From positions 434,001 through 498,000 of the forward strand of contig NZ_JABAID010000001.1 of NCBI RefSeq assembly GCF_012641335.1: 64,000 nt of DNA. Reading direction: 5' to 3'. Each line of letters opens with the position of its first letter. Positions within the stretch are counted from its first letter, which is position 1. Of the stretch, positions 16,732 through 26,396 are shown piece after piece. The translations under genes and the position numbers were made by a program. The notes under the pieces were generated by a model that was not told the DNA's origin, made no database searches, and saw only the letters and a list, made by a program, of their open reading frames with translations. Source of the stretch: Novosphingobium sp. ERN07 (GTDB lineage: Bacteria > Pseudomonadota > Alphaproteobacteria > Sphingomonadales > Sphingomonadaceae).

Positions 16732-18654
16732 ATGAATTCAGAACCGGCAACGCCGCTGCTCGACACGGTTGATACACCTGATGACCTGCGCAAGCTTGCG
16801 CCATCGCAGCTTCGCCAGCTTTCGGACGAATTGCGTGCCGAAATGATCTCCGCCGTCGGCACGACGGGCGGACATCTGGGATCGGGCCTTGGCGTCGTGG
16901 AACTGACCGTGGCGATCCACTATGTGTTCGATACGCCGCAGGACAAGCTGGTGTGGGACGTGGGGCACCAAGCCTATCCGCACAAGATCATTACGGGACG
17001 GCGCGACCGCATCCGCACGCTGCGGCAGGGCGGGGGGCTTTCGGGCTTCACCAAGCGCAGTGAAAGCGAATACGATCCGTTCGGCACGGCGCATTCCAGC
17101 ACGTCGATCTCTGCCGCGTTGGGCTTTGCCATTGCCAACAAGCTGGCAGGCCGGCCGGGCAAGGGCATCGCCGTGATCGGTGATGGCGCGATGAGCGCAG
17201 GTATGGCCTATGAGGCGATGAACAACGCCGAAGCTGCGGGCAACCGGCTCGTGGTCATCCTCAACGACAACGACATGTCGATTGCACCTCCCGTGGGTGG
17301 GCTTTCGGCCTATCTCGCAAGGCTGGTATCATCGCGCCCGTTCCTTGGCCTTCGCGACATTGCGCGGCGGCTGTCGCGCCATTTGCCGCGCCCGCTGCAC
17401 GAAGCGGCGCGCAAGACCGATGAATTCGCGCGCGGCATGGCGATGGGCGGCACGCTGTTCGAGGAGCTGGGCTTTTACTATGTCGGGCCGATTGACGGGC
17501 ACAATATCGACCAGTTGATCCCCGTGCTGGAAAACGTGCGCGACGCGGCCGAAGGGCCGTGCCTGATCCATGTCGTGACGCAGAAGGGCAAGGGCTATGG
17601 CCCGGCTGAGCAGGCGGCTGACAAGTATCACGGCGTGCAGAAGTTCGATGTGGTGACGGGCGAACAGGTGAAAGCCAAGCCGGGCGCGCCTGCCTATCAG
17701 AACGTGTTCGGAGAGACGCTGGCCAAGCTGGCGGACAATGACCCCACGATTTGCGCGATCACCGCCGCGATGCCGAGCGGGACGGGCGTGGACAAGTTTG
17801 CCAAGGCGCATCCGACCCGCACGTTTGACGTAGGCATTGCCGAGCAGCACGCGGTGACCTTTGCCGCAGGGTTGGCGGCCGAAGGGATGCGGCCGTTCTG
17901 CGCGATCTATTCAACCTTCCTGCAGCGCGCCTTCGATCAGGTGGTGCATGACGTGGCGATCCAGAATCTGCCCGTGCGCTTTGCTATCGACCGCGCCGGG
18001 CTGGTGGGGGCCGACGGGGCGACGCACGCGGGATCGTTCGACGTGACCTATCTGGCCACGCTGCCCAACATGGTGGTGATGGCCGCGGCTGACGAGGCCG
18101 AGCTGGTTCATATGACCTATACGGCTGCCTGCTATGACAGCGGGCCAATTGCCTTCCGCTATCCGCGCGGCAATGGCACGGGCGTGGCGCTGCCTGCGGT
18201 GCCGGAGCGGCTGGAAATCGGCAAGGGCCGGATCGTGAAGCAGGGCAGCAAGGTGGCGCTGCTTTCGCTGGGGACGCGATTGGCCGAAGCGCTGAAGGCG
18301 GCGGACCAGTTGGAGGCCAAGGGGCTTTCAACGACGGTGGCCGACTTGCGCTTTGCCAAGCCTCTGGACGAAGCCATGATCCGCCAGTTGATGACGACGC
18401 ACGATGTGGTGGTCACGATTGAGGAAGGATCGATCGGCGGCCTTGGTGCGCATGTGCTGACGCTGGCGAGCGACGAGGGCCTGACCGATGCAGGTCTGAA
18501 AATCCGCACGATGCGCCTGCCCGACGTGTTTCAGGATCACGATGCGCCCGACAAGCAATACGATGCAGCGGGTCTCAACGCGCCGAACATCGTGGACACT
18601 GTGCTGAAAGCGCTGCGCCACAATTCGGCAGGCGTTAGCGAGGCGCGGGCTTGA
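16732..18654 (+). CDS. dxs: 1-deoxy-D-xylulose-5-phosphate synthase
   Basis: Thiamine-diphosphate enzyme condensing pyruvate and glyceraldehyde 3-phosphate, entry to the MEP isoprenoid pathway. The 640-residue length is typical. Motifs: [20 protein letters not shown] at the N terminus, [14 protein letters not shown], the ThDP motif [17 protein letters not shown] (150-166), and the transketolase pyrimidine domain with [17 protein letters not shown]. The C-terminal domain contains [14 protein letters not shown]. An upstream in-frame GTG at 16702 is possible, but ATG 16732 aligns with the family. A perfect hairpin lies just after the stop. Confidence 0.97.
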   Translation: MNSEPATPLLDTVDTPDDLRKLAPSQLRQLSDELRAEMISAVGTTGGHLGSGLGVVELTVAIHYVFDTPQDKLVWDVGHQAYPHKIITGRRDRIRTLRQGGGLSGFTKRSESEYDPFGTAHSSTSISAALGFAIANKLAGRPGKGIAVIGDGAMSAGMAYEAMNNAEAAGNRLVVILNDNDMSIAPPVGGLSAYLARLVSSRPFLGLRDIARRLSRHLPRPLHEAARKTDEFARGMAMGGTLFEELGFYYVGPIDGHNIDQLIPVLENVRDAAEGPCLIHVVTQKGKGYGPAEQAADKYHGVQKFDVVTGEQVKAKPGAPAYQNVFGETLAKLADNDPTICAITAAMPSGTGVDKFAKAHPTRTFDVGIAEQHAVTFAAGLAAEGMRPFCAIYSTFLQRAFDQVVHDVAIQNLPVRFAIDRAGLVGADGATHAGSFDVTYLATLPNMVVMAAADEAELVHMTYTAACYDSGPIAFRYPRGNGTGVALPAVPERLEIGKGRIVKQGSKVALLSLGTRLAEALKAADQLEAKGLSTTVADLRFAKPLDEAMIRQLMTTHDVVVTIEEGSIGGLGAHVLTLASDEGLTDAGLKIRTMRLPDVFQDHDAPDKQYDAAGLNAPNIVDTVLKALRHNSAGVSEARA

Positions 18655-18658
18655 TGAT

Positions 18659-18684
18659 TGTCCCGCTGTGCAAACAGCGGGACA
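18659..18684. terminator. bidirectional hairpin between dxs and the NnrU-like gene
   Basis: Perfect 11-bp stem, TGTCCCGCTGT (18659-18669) with ACAGCGGGACA (18674-18684), and a GCAA tetraloop, between two convergent genes. No strong T-run follows on either strand, so it may act as an RNA stabiliser as much as a terminator. Confidence 0.6.
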
Positions 18685-18691
18685 GGTAACC

Positions 18692-19384
18692 TCAACCAAC
18701 CAGCAGCCACAGACCGGCAGGGATGCCGAAGAAGTGGTAGTGCGCCCAGGTGATCAGGAACCACACGAGGAAGGCGATGATCCAGATCACGCCGATGGCA
18801 CCGAAGTGTTCGATGCGGGGCCAGAACGAGGTCCGGCGCAGCCAGGGGCCGTATTCGCGCTTGTTCCATTCGCCCTTGCGCTTGTCCTGAAAGTGCGAGC
18901 CGAGCAGGGCCAGCACGATCATTCCCGCCATCAGGACAATCGAGCGCCCGGTGGGGGCAGCAATGATGTGCGCCAGCGCCCAGAGCGCGATGCCCCACAT
19001 CATCGGGTGGCGCGTTATCTTGAACACGCCGGAGGGGATCACCGTGCCAAGGCCTGCCGCGTTCTTGCCGGGCAGGGCCGGGTTGCGCGCGAATGAGGGG
19101 AGAAGCAGCGCCAGCGCCACGATGGTCAGCACGCTGGCAAGCAGCCAGGGCAGGGGGTGCATCCCGTTCCACAGCGCCCCATCAGCGTCGGTCCGATCAA
19201 ACACGATAATGGCCCAGGCCAGCGTGCCAATCGATACGAAAGAATAGAGTAACAGGAACGGCTGCGCGCCCATTTTTGCGATCAGCGTGGCGCGCAATGG
19301 CCCCGACATGGCGAAATGGGAACCCACGAACATGATTGTGGCCACCGCGAGGTGGACCAGAGAAGCATCCATTATTGCCCCCAT
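18692..19384 (-). CDS. NnrU family membrane protein
   Basis: A 230-residue integral membrane protein with about six hydrophobic helices. The NnrU signature is near the N terminus (VGSHFAMSGPLR), and the central KITRHPMMWGIALWALAHI block resembles isoprenylcysteine methyltransferase-like membrane enzymes. NnrU was named from nitrate/nitrite reduction clusters, but most homologues, like this one, are outside such clusters and have no established role. An ATG four codons in (19372), preceded by GGGGG, is an alternative start. Upstream DNA (19417-19438) has overlapping TAACT/AGTTA and TAAAGT/ACTTTA inverted repeats that could be an operator. Confidence 0.78.
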   Translation of the reverse strand: MGAIMDASLVHLAVATIMFVGSHFAMSGPLRATLIAKMGAQPFLLLYSFVSIGTLAWAIIVFDRTDADGALWNGMHPLPWLLASVLTIVALALLLPSFARNPALPGKNAAGLGTVIPSGVFKITRHPMMWGIALWALAHIIAAPTGRSIVLMAGMIVLALLGSHFQDKRKGEWNKREYGPWLRRTSFWPRIEHFGAIGVIWIIAFLVWFLITWAHYHFFGIPAGLWLLVG

Positions 19385-19515
19385 CCCCGTCGGTCCGATG
19401 CGACCCGAACTCGACTTAACTAAAGTTAGTGGACTTTAATCTGACGGACCGATGGCAACAAGACCATCGGCCCCTTTGATATGACCGTTTCGGAGGAGAC
19501 TGCGCCTTCGACGTA

Positions 19516-21513
19516 TCAGGTAACGCCGTGCATAAGCCTTTTCAGGGGGATCGCTATGACGAGCAGCACAGCGCCGATCCCGACCGAGACCCAGCCAATG
19601 GTGGTGAACACGCCGACATAGGTATCGAGGCTGACCTTGAGGTTGGTAACCTGCCCGCCCACGGTTTCGACACTGGCGACCTGCGCCACCATGCCGGCGA
19701 CATATTGCGCGACGGCAATGGACAGGAACCACACGCCCATCATCATGCCGACGATACGCGCCATCGACAGTTTGGTGATCATCGAGAGGCCCACCGGCGA
19801 AATGCACAGTTCGGCCATCGAGTGGATGAGGTAAAGCCCGGCGAGCCAGAACAGGCCGACCTTGAACTGGGCATCGGCAAACTGCGCGCCCCAGACCAGC
19901 AGCAGGAAGCCGCCGCCCACGCCCATCAGTGCGATGGCGAACTTGACCGGGATCGAAGGCTCCACCCCGCGATTTGCCATCGCGTTCCACATCATGCTGA
20001 ACAGCGGGGCCAGCGTGACGATGAACAGCGCGTTGAAGATCTGCGTCTGCCCGGCGGGCATGACATAGACCGGATCGTTGCCGAAGCCCTGCGTGCGGGC
20101 ATAGACCATCCCGCCGAAGCCCAGCAGCATGACGACGCCAAAGCCCAGCTGCATCTTGCGCTGCGTCTCTGCCGTTTCGCCATTGCCGAAGAAGCGCGCC
20201 AGCGCCCAGCCCAACCCACCCAGCAGGGCGGCGAAGAACAGGTAATAGCTGGCAGGCACTTCACGGAACATGGCGAAGAGGGGCCGCGTCCAGCCAATCT
20301 CAAGCTGGGTGTTGCGTTCGGCAAAGAGGGTGAGTGAGGAGCCGGCTTGTTCGAACAGTGTCCAGAACACGGTGTTGAACACGATCAGTACCATTGCCGC
20401 CAGCATCATCTGGAATTCCTGCCTGCTGCCTGCGGCCAATGCCCAGATCAGGATGGCGGGCACCGCAACGAGGAAGGTGCCGAACATCATCTTGCCCATG
20501 ATCGGCAGGCCGAGGAAATAGCCGACAAGCCCTTCGCCCGCTTGTGGCGGAACGTATGCCATCAGGTTGGTGAAAAGGAAGAAGAACAGCGGCACGCAGA
20601 CGAAGGCCGCGCCATAGATGAGCCAGTCTTTGCGCGGATCGGCCCCGGCAGGTCGCTCGCCATAGCCATCAAGACGGCCGCCATCGAACTGGAACAGCAC
20701 CCATGAGAACGTCATGCCAAGGGCGGCAAGGCCGAAGCCTGCCCACCAGCCCACGCTTTCTGCCAGAATCGGGCAGAAGAACTGCGAGATCAGCGAGCCG
20801 AGATTGATACCCATGTAGAAGATGGTGAAGCCCGCATCGCGGCGACGGTCACCATCGGCATAGAGTGTGCCGACGATGGTGGAGATGTTGGGCTTGAAGA
20901 AGCCGTTGCCCACGGTGACCAGCGAAAGGCCAATGAGGAGGATGCCGATGTGGAAGGGCGAACGGTCACCATCGGATTCGAATCCGCCTGGCGCAACCCG
21001 CTTCGCCTCGGTGCCGTCAGCAGCTTTGAGCGAGACGGACTTGTCATCGTTGCCGACGATTTCCAGGCGCTGGCCGCTCATTTCGAGCGAGCGCACTTCC
21101 TTGCCGGAACTTTCGGCCACGGTCACTTCGTAGCGCTGGCCTTGGATCGTGGCATAGGGCTTGGCCGCTTCACCGCCGAAGCAGAGCATGAAGTAGCCCA
21201 CCGCCATCAGGATCGCGCCGAACTTTACCGACCGTTTTGAGCCGAGATAGCGGTCTGCGATCAAGCCGCCGATAAGCGGGGTGAGATAGACCAGCGCCGT
21301 GAAGCCGCCATAAAGACCGGTGCTGGTGCTGTCGTTGAACAGGAAGTGCTTGGCGAGGTAGAGCGTGAGGATCGCCCGCATTCCGTAGTAGCCAAAGCGT
21401 TCCCACATTTCCGTGGTGAACAGGCGCTTGAGCTGCGGGGGATGGCCGAACCATTCGCCAGCGGCGGGCGCGAGCGGGGCGTTCGGGGCGATGGTCGTGT
21501 TATCCTGAGCCAT
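19516..21513 (-). CDS. POT family proton-coupled oligopeptide transporter
   Basis: A 665-residue peptide MFS transporter. The signature TTEMWERFGYYGMRAILTLYL (TM1, the ExxERFxYYG proton-coupling motif) is followed by GGLIADRYLGSKR, the MFS loop motif. FFKPNISTIVGTLY is the second POT signature. About 14 hydrophobic helices are present. Between TM3 and TM4 a soluble insert of roughly 70 residues (about 120-190, GGEAAKPYATIQGQ to ESDGDRSP) is predicted to be strand-rich, making the protein longer than typical 460-500-residue POTs. The start at 21513 is uncertain; an ATG at 21531 is in frame. A YtrA-type GntR regulator is divergent. Confidence 0.9.
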   Translation of the reverse strand: MAQDNTTIAPNAPLAPAAGEWFGHPPQLKRLFTTEMWERFGYYGMRAILTLYLAKHFLFNDSTSTGLYGGFTALVYLTPLIGGLIADRYLGSKRSVKFGAILMAVGYFMLCFGGEAAKPYATIQGQRYEVTVAESSGKEVRSLEMSGQRLEIVGNDDKSVSLKAADGTEAKRVAPGGFESDGDRSPFHIGILLIGLSLVTVGNGFFKPNISTIVGTLYADGDRRRDAGFTIFYMGINLGSLISQFFCPILAESVGWWAGFGLAALGMTFSWVLFQFDGGRLDGYGERPAGADPRKDWLIYGAAFVCVPLFFFLFTNLMAYVPPQAGEGLVGYFLGLPIMGKMMFGTFLVAVPAILIWALAAGSRQEFQMMLAAMVLIVFNTVFWTLFEQAGSSLTLFAERNTQLEIGWTRPLFAMFREVPASYYLFFAALLGGLGWALARFFGNGETAETQRKMQLGFGVVMLLGFGGMVYARTQGFGNDPVYVMPAGQTQIFNALFIVTLAPLFSMMWNAMANRGVEPSIPVKFAIALMGVGGGFLLLVWGAQFADAQFKVGLFWLAGLYLIHSMAELCISPVGLSMITKLSMARIVGMMMGVWFLSIAVAQYVAGMVAQVASVETVGGQVTNLKVSLDTYVGVFTTIGWVSVGIGAVLLVIAIPLKRLMHGVT

Positions 21514-21721
21514 GCGGGCGGGCGGCCTCATCGTTGTTGCATCGACATTTCGGGCACCGCGCCTCTCCCGCGCGGCGGAGCATCGCGCCTTAGTGGCACG
21601 ATCGCGGATGGCAAGAAACTATTTTCAATCGCAACCAGTCTTGCCGTCCTGCACCATTGGCCATGAGAAGCCCTTTTCAGCAGGCGTTGTGCGTCTGGCT
21701 GTATTATGGCAGTGCATCACC

Positions 21722-22063
21722 ATGAGCCACGCCAATCGCCCGGTCTATCTGCGCCTGCGCGACGAGATCTGCGCCGCGATCCTTGATGGCGTCTATCCCG
21801 AAGGCGCGATGCTGCCCTCGGTCCGGGCCTATGCTGCGCAGCAAGGGGCCAATCCGCTGACCGTGGCCAAGGCCTATCAGCAATTCCAGGATGAGGGGCT
21901 GGTGACCGTGCAGCGGGGGATCGGCATGTTCGTGGCACCCGGTGCCGCCGCTGCGCTGCGCGAGCGGGAGCGTGCGGCGTTCCTGAGAGACGAATGGCCC
22001 TTGATCGCGGCACGGATGCAGCGGCTGGGAATCACCGTTCGTGACGTAACGGAAAAGGCCTGA
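21722..22063 (+). CDS. GntR family regulator, YtrA subfamily
   Basis: A short 113-residue GntR protein. The winged-helix N-terminal domain (PVYLRLRDEICAAILDGVYPEGAMLPSVRAYAAQQGANPLTVAKAYQQFQDEGLVTVQRGIGMFV) is followed by only about 45 residues of helical tail. This matches the YtrA subfamily, whose minimal C-terminal domain serves dimerisation. YtrA proteins usually control ABC transporters; here the divergent neighbour is the peptide transporter, 208 bp away, which is a reasonable but unproven target. The ATG at 21722 aligns with the family; the longer frame upstream does not. Confidence 0.85.
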   Translation: MSHANRPVYLRLRDEICAAILDGVYPEGAMLPSVRAYAAQQGANPLTVAKAYQQFQDEGLVTVQRGIGMFVAPGAAAALRERERAAFLRDEWPLIAARMQRLGITVRDVTEKA

Positions 22064-22224
22064 ACCGGTCCATTTTAGGGCACCAGTTATACCATCAACC
22101 GATTGTAATGATCGCTTTAACGTGGCAGTTATTCGAAATGCGCCCGTAACGGGGGTTCTGGGTGCAGGGATCGTCAATAACTGGGGGGCATTCCTGCCAA
22201 GGAATGTCTGGCGGAGGGAATAGC

Positions 22225-22506
22225 ATGATTAGATCGGAGCTGCTCCAGGCACTTGCTAAGGAGAGCCCGGAAATGCGCAGCGAGGAAATCGAACGGGTTC
22301 TCGATGTTTTCTTCGATGAGATTGCCAAGCGGCTCTCGGAAGGCGGGCGGGTTGAACTGCGCGGCTTCGGTGCATTTTCGACGCGGGACCGCGATGCCCG
22401 CAAGGGTCGCAATCCGCGGACCGGTGAAACGGTGGACGTGCCTGGAAAGCGCGTTCCCTATTTCAAGGCTGGCAAGGAAATGCGCGTACGGCTGAACGCC
22501 GACTGA
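22225..22506 (+). CDS. ihfB: integration host factor subunit beta
   Basis: A 93-residue HU/IHF fold DNA-bending protein. The N terminus MIRSELLQALA and the beta-arm segment GRNPRTGETVDVPGKRVPYFKAGKEMR are typical of IHF-beta; the proline at the arm tip intercalates into bent DNA. GCGGAGGG at 22211-22218 is the ribosome-binding site. A small inverted repeat (CATTCCT/AGGAATG, 22189-22206) sits immediately upstream of it and could affect translation. A strong intrinsic terminator follows, so the gene is probably monocistronic. The 160 bp upstream holds no other gene. Confidence 0.95.
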   Translation: MIRSELLQALAKESPEMRSEEIERVLDVFFDEIAKRLSEGGRVELRGFGAFSTRDRDARKGRNPRTGETVDVPGKRVPYFKAGKEMRVRLNAD

Positions 22507-22529
22507 GCATTTCTTCGCAGAAATTTCTA

Positions 22530-22565
22530 AAAGGGTGCGGCAACCAGCGTTGCGGCGCCCTTTTT
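22530..22565 (+). terminator. intrinsic terminator of ihfB
   Basis: AAAGGGTGCGGCAAC (from 22530) pairs with GTTGCGGCGCCCTTT with one wobble and one mismatch, loop CAGC, then a T-run ending at 22565. Confidence 0.9.
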
Positions 22566-22600
22566 GCTGTGGCAGGCGCGTGTTCAGCAATCGCGCTTCA

Positions 22601-22685
22601 GCGGACGTGGCGGAATGGTAGACGCCGGGGACTTAAAATCCCTTGATCCTTGATCGTGCGGGTTCGAGTCCCGCCGTCCGCACCA
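22601..22685 (+). tRNA. tRNA-Leu (anticodon TAA)
   Basis: The acceptor arms GCGGACG (22601-22607) and CGTCCGC (22675-22681) pair perfectly, followed by discriminator A and an encoded CCA. The anticodon stem GGGGA/TCCCT encloses the loop CTTAAAA, giving anticodon TAA. A class II long variable arm (TTGATCCTTGATCG region) and a T-arm GCGGGTTCGAGTCCCGC are present. Confidence 0.97.
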
Positions 22686-22741
22686 TGCCAAAATACCTTG
22701 CAAAAACCGTATGTTGCAGGTGCATGACTGTGGCGTGGTGA

Positions 22742-22785
22742 TTGTCATCGAACGGTCTTCGAACCGTCGCAAAACAGTCAGCACC
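22742..22785 (+). promoter_or_regulatory. candidate tandem Pho box upstream of TonB receptor-phytase operon
   Basis: Four consecutive 11-bp units with phased GTC cores at 22744, 22755, 22766 and 22777: TTGTCATCGAA, CGGTCTTCGAA, CCGTCGCAAAA, CAGTCAGCACC. PhoB boxes are built from 11-bp direct repeats of the CTGTCAT type, and the first unit matches six of those seven positions. The array ends about 50 bp before the receptor start codon, whose operon encodes a phytase. Confidence 0.62.
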
Positions 22786-22836
22786 CGTCCCTAGAGGCGA
22801 CGCCAAGCAAAGCGTCACCATGAGGGACAAGAGATA

Positions 22837-25188
22837 ATGAACGTGATTTTCGAGCGGTCGCGCCGTGCGATCCTGCTGGGCAGTGCTGCACTGTGCATGG
22901 CATCGGTTGCCGCACCAGCTTTTGCTGCTGATGAGGCTGCGGCGGTCGCTGATGATGGGGCAGACGAGCAGACGCGCACCGCGCGCGAGATCGTGGTGCA
23001 GGGCGACATCGGCTTTCGCAACCACAGCGATGAGGCCGAGCCGAAGCTGGTTTATGACGAGGAATACTTCCGCCGTTTCGAACCATTGACCGCAGGCGAT
23101 GCGCTGAAGCGTGTACCTTCGGTGACGTTCCTTTCAGACGTGCTGGAATCGGACGGCGCGCGTCTGCGCGGCCTTGATCCGGGCTATACTCAGATCCTGA
23201 TCAACGGTGATCGCATTCCCGGTTCGAACGTGGACCGTTCGTTCTTCCTTGATCGCGTTCCGGCGGAACTGATCAAGCAGGTCGAAATCGTGCGCTCCAA
23301 CTCTGCCCGTCGCACTGGCGATGCGGTGGCGGGCACGCTGAACATCGTGCTGCGCGATGCCTTCACGATGGATGGCGGCTATGTGCGCGGTGGTGCGCTG
23401 ATCTTTGACGATGGCGAGATCAAGCCTTCGGGCGGCCTCTATTATGGCGGCAAGTTTGGCCCCGGCCGTCTGCTGGCGGGCGTAAACGTGCAGGGGCGCT
23501 ATAACCCCAAGAAGAAGACCAGCTTCCGGTACAGCGATTCGCCGGAAAACAACCCGAACTTCGCGACCCAGGACTTTGCCGACCGCGAAGACCAGCGCGA
23601 TACCCGCAATGGCACCGACTATGCCGGCAACCTGAGCTGGGCCTATGACGATGGCGAGAACAAGTTCGAGATCGCGGGCAATTATGTGCGCACTGATCGC
23701 GACCAGATCGAGCGGTCTTCGGGCTATAACGATCCGACATCGACCACCGGTCCGATCCGAATCAACGCCAATGGCAATCTGACCTATGACAACTACAACC
23801 CGTTGTTCATTCGGCAGGAAAGCTGGGCGGCGACGGCGAAGTTCGTGAAGGAAACGGACTTTGGCAAGACCACGGCGCGCATCGGCTTTGCCCGGTTTGA
23901 CAACAAGGAAGAAGAATTCGAGCACGAGGTCGAATTCGACCGTTCGACCCCGCGCTATACCGGCGACTATTCGCTGACCAACATCCGCGATGACGAGCTT
24001 TCGATGCAGTTGGAGCAGACCTTCAAGCTGGGCGAGGGCTTTGCGTTTGCACTGGGCGGATTTGCGCAGAACAAGGACCGCGACACCGACATTTCGGACG
24101 TGCGCAACCGCTTCAACGTGCCGCGCGCTTCCTTGCTGACCTACAACCAGTTCACCAACAATCCGCAGGAATTCGCTATCGCGTTTCCGGCCACTTCGGC
24201 CACGCCGGGCGGCCTTAACACCATCGAGGAAGATCGCCGCGATCTTTATGCGCTGGTCGAAGGCAGCAATGGCGGCGTGAAGTATGAAGCGGGTGTGCGC
24301 TGGGAAAACACCACGGTCACGACCAACGACCTGACCGCCGCGACGCAAGCTCGCGTGAAGTACGATTTCCTGCTGCCGTCCGCATCGATCAAGGTGCAAC
24401 TGGGTGAAGGCCGTCTGACCGCATCGGCTGCGCGCACCGTGCGCCGCCCGCGCTTCGACTACATCTCGCCCGCGCTCCTGGAAGCGGAACTGGGTGACAA
24501 TGACCTGCTCGGCAACACCAATCTGCGCCCGGAAACGGCGTGGGGCGGCGATCTGGGTTACGAATATCGCCTTGGCCGCACCGGCGTGATTGGCGTCAAC
24601 GTGTTCTACCGCAAGGTGCAGGATCTGGTCGAACTGACCAACACGCAGGTCGAAGGTTCAGAAGGTTCCGGCACCTTCGTCTATCAGCCGCGCAACGTGG
24701 GCGATGGCGAAGTTTGGGGCGTCGAATTCGATCTTTCGGCAGACCTCGGTTTCGTCGGGCTGCCCGATACCGGCGTGTTCGGTAACCTTTCGGTGATCGA
24801 CAGTTCGATCCGTGACGAATTCGGCAGCCGCCGGTTCAATGGCCAGTCGAAGTATGTCTACAACTTCGGCATGATCCAGAACCTGCCGGGCGTCGGGGCA
24901 TCGTTCGGTGCGACCTATCGCAAGCAGGGTTCGGCCTATGATCGCACCGTGGGCGAGGAAGTGACCACGCGCTATGGCGCGGATCTGGAGATCTTCGTCG
25001 AAAAGCGCATCGGCAAGAGCTTCACCATCCGCGCGGTGGGTTCGAATCTGCTCAACGGCAGCAAGGACGAAGTGTTCAACAAGTTCGCGACCACCGGTGA
25101 TCAGATCGCTCGCAATTTCGATGAATACGAGCTTGAATCCGAAGAAGCCGGCCCGGTGTTCCAGATCGTCGCGCGGTATGCGTTCTGA
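22837..25188 (+). CDS. TonB-dependent receptor, probably for phytate or a phosphorylated ligand
   Basis: A 783-residue outer-membrane receptor. The signal peptide is about residues 1-30 (ending APAFA). The plug domain covers about 60-170 (SDGARLRGLDPGYTQILINGDRIPG, then VEIVRSNSARRTGDAVAGTLNIVLRD). The beta-barrel runs to a terminal aromatic (FQIVARYAF). It overlaps the start of the phytase gene by 1 nt (TGATG), so the two are co-translated. The pairing suggests uptake of phytate or its hydrolysis products. The tandem Pho-box-like array upstream suggests induction by phosphate limitation. The ligand is inferred from context only. Confidence 0.9.
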   Translation: MNVIFERSRRAILLGSAALCMASVAAPAFAADEAAAVADDGADEQTRTAREIVVQGDIGFRNHSDEAEPKLVYDEEYFRRFEPLTAGDALKRVPSVTFLSDVLESDGARLRGLDPGYTQILINGDRIPGSNVDRSFFLDRVPAELIKQVEIVRSNSARRTGDAVAGTLNIVLRDAFTMDGGYVRGGALIFDDGEIKPSGGLYYGGKFGPGRLLAGVNVQGRYNPKKKTSFRYSDSPENNPNFATQDFADREDQRDTRNGTDYAGNLSWAYDDGENKFEIAGNYVRTDRDQIERSSGYNDPTSTTGPIRINANGNLTYDNYNPLFIRQESWAATAKFVKETDFGKTTARIGFARFDNKEEEFEHEVEFDRSTPRYTGDYSLTNIRDDELSMQLEQTFKLGEGFAFALGGFAQNKDRDTDISDVRNRFNVPRASLLTYNQFTNNPQEFAIAFPATSATPGGLNTIEEDRRDLYALVEGSNGGVKYEAGVRWENTTVTTNDLTAATQARVKYDFLLPSASIKVQLGEGRLTASAARTVRRPRFDYISPALLEAELGDNDLLGNTNLRPETAWGGDLGYEYRLGRTGVIGVNVFYRKVQDLVELTNTQVEGSEGSGTFVYQPRNVGDGEVWGVEFDLSADLGFVGLPDTGVFGNLSVIDSSIRDEFGSRRFNGQSKYVYNFGMIQNLPGVGASFGATYRKQGSAYDRTVGEEVTTRYGADLEIFVEKRIGKSFTIRAVGSNLLNGSKDEVFNKFATTGDQIARNFDEYELESEEAGPVFQIVARYAF

Positions 25189-26270
25189 TGGGGCGGAACG
25201 TTAACGCCAAGGCGGGATCGGGAGCGATGCTCCCGGTCCTTGCCCTTTTGCTGGCAGGCTGCGCCGGGATGCAGGCTGCGCCGCGCCCCTATTACCCTGC
25301 GGTGGACGTTCAGGCGAGCGGCGAGACTGCGCCGGTCGGCACGGGCAAGGCCGATGCCGCCGATGATCCGGCAATCTGGCGCAATGCGGCGAATCCTGCC
25401 GCCAGCCTGATCGTGGGCACGGACAAGAAGGCCGGGCTTTACGTTTATGGGCTGGACGGCAAGACGCGCGATTTCGTGAGCGCGGGGCTGCTCAACAATG
25501 TGGACCTGCGCGAGATTGCGCCGGGGCGCATTCTTGTGGGGGCAAGCGACCGCACCGACGGCGCGGTGCCGAAGATCGCGCTTTTCGCACTTGATGGGGC
25601 AACGGCAAAGCTGACGGCGCTGGGCGCGCAGGCTTTCCTGCCTGCTGACCATGCGCCTGCCGAAGCCTATGGCTTTTGCATGGGCAAGGGGCTGGAGGCC
25701 GGAGAATTGGCGCGGGCCTATGTCGTGCTGAAGGATGGCGAAGTGGCCGAGAGCCGCCTTGTCGACGCTGGTGGTACGATCCGGGCAGAATATGTGCGTT
25801 CGGTAAAGTTCGCGACGCAATCGGAAGGCTGTGTGGTCGATGGCCGCACGGGTACGCTTTATGTCGCGGAAGAAGATGTGGGCATCTGGCGGGTAGACCT
25901 GAAAGCGGCGACGCTTGCCGCCGAGGCGTTTGCAATGGTCGGGCCGGACAAGGGGCTGGTCGATGACGTGGAAGGGCTGGCACTGGCCCCTGAGGGCGAG
26001 CGTGGCGGCTATCTCGTCGCTTCGAGTCAAGGCGACAATGCCTATGTCCTGTTCGATCTGCAAACGGCTGCACCGCGCGGGCGCTTTCGTATTGCTGCCG
26101 GGCGATTCGGCGCGACGAGCGATACCGATGGCATCGAACTGGTGCTGGGGGATTTTGGTCCGGCCTATCCCGGTGGGCTGTTTGTGGCGCAAGATGGCGA
26201 CAATGCACCTGCCGCCCAGAACTTCAAGCTGCTCAGCTGGGATGAAATTGTTCAATCATTACAAAGATAA
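25188..26270 (+). CDS. beta-propeller phytase (3-phytase), lipoprotein
   Basis: A 360-residue six-bladed beta-propeller phytase that releases phosphate from calcium phytate. Family blocks visible: DDPAIWRN (Ca-site region), IVGTDKKAGLYVYGLDGK, LLNNVDLREI, VGASDRTDGAVPKIALF, SEGCVVDGRTGTLYVAEEDVGIWRVD, and VDDVEGLAL. The N terminus has a lipobox-like LLAGC, so the protein is probably lipid-anchored on the cell surface or in the periplasm. The ATG at 25188 overlaps the receptor stop; an internal ATG at 25227 just before the signal sequence (MLPVLALLLAGC) may be the real start. Confidence 0.9.
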   Translation: MGRNVNAKAGSGAMLPVLALLLAGCAGMQAAPRPYYPAVDVQASGETAPVGTGKADAADDPAIWRNAANPAASLIVGTDKKAGLYVYGLDGKTRDFVSAGLLNNVDLREIAPGRILVGASDRTDGAVPKIALFALDGATAKLTALGAQAFLPADHAPAEAYGFCMGKGLEAGELARAYVVLKDGEVAESRLVDAGGTIRAEYVRSVKFATQSEGCVVDGRTGTLYVAEEDVGIWRVDLKAATLAAEAFAMVGPDKGLVDDVEGLALAPEGERGGYLVASSQGDNAYVLFDLQTAAPRGRFRIAAGRFGATSDTDGIELVLGDFGPAYPGGLFVAQDGDNAPAAQNFKLLSWDEIVQSLQR

Positions 26271-26396
26271 ACAGCATTAAGATTGAATAGAATGTGCGCT
26301 GGGTAACATCACGGTAGGACTTTCTGGCCTAAGTTCTTCCAATCCGGGGCTTGCGCGAGTCCCGGATACGGGGACCCATGCGCAAGGGGAAAGGGC

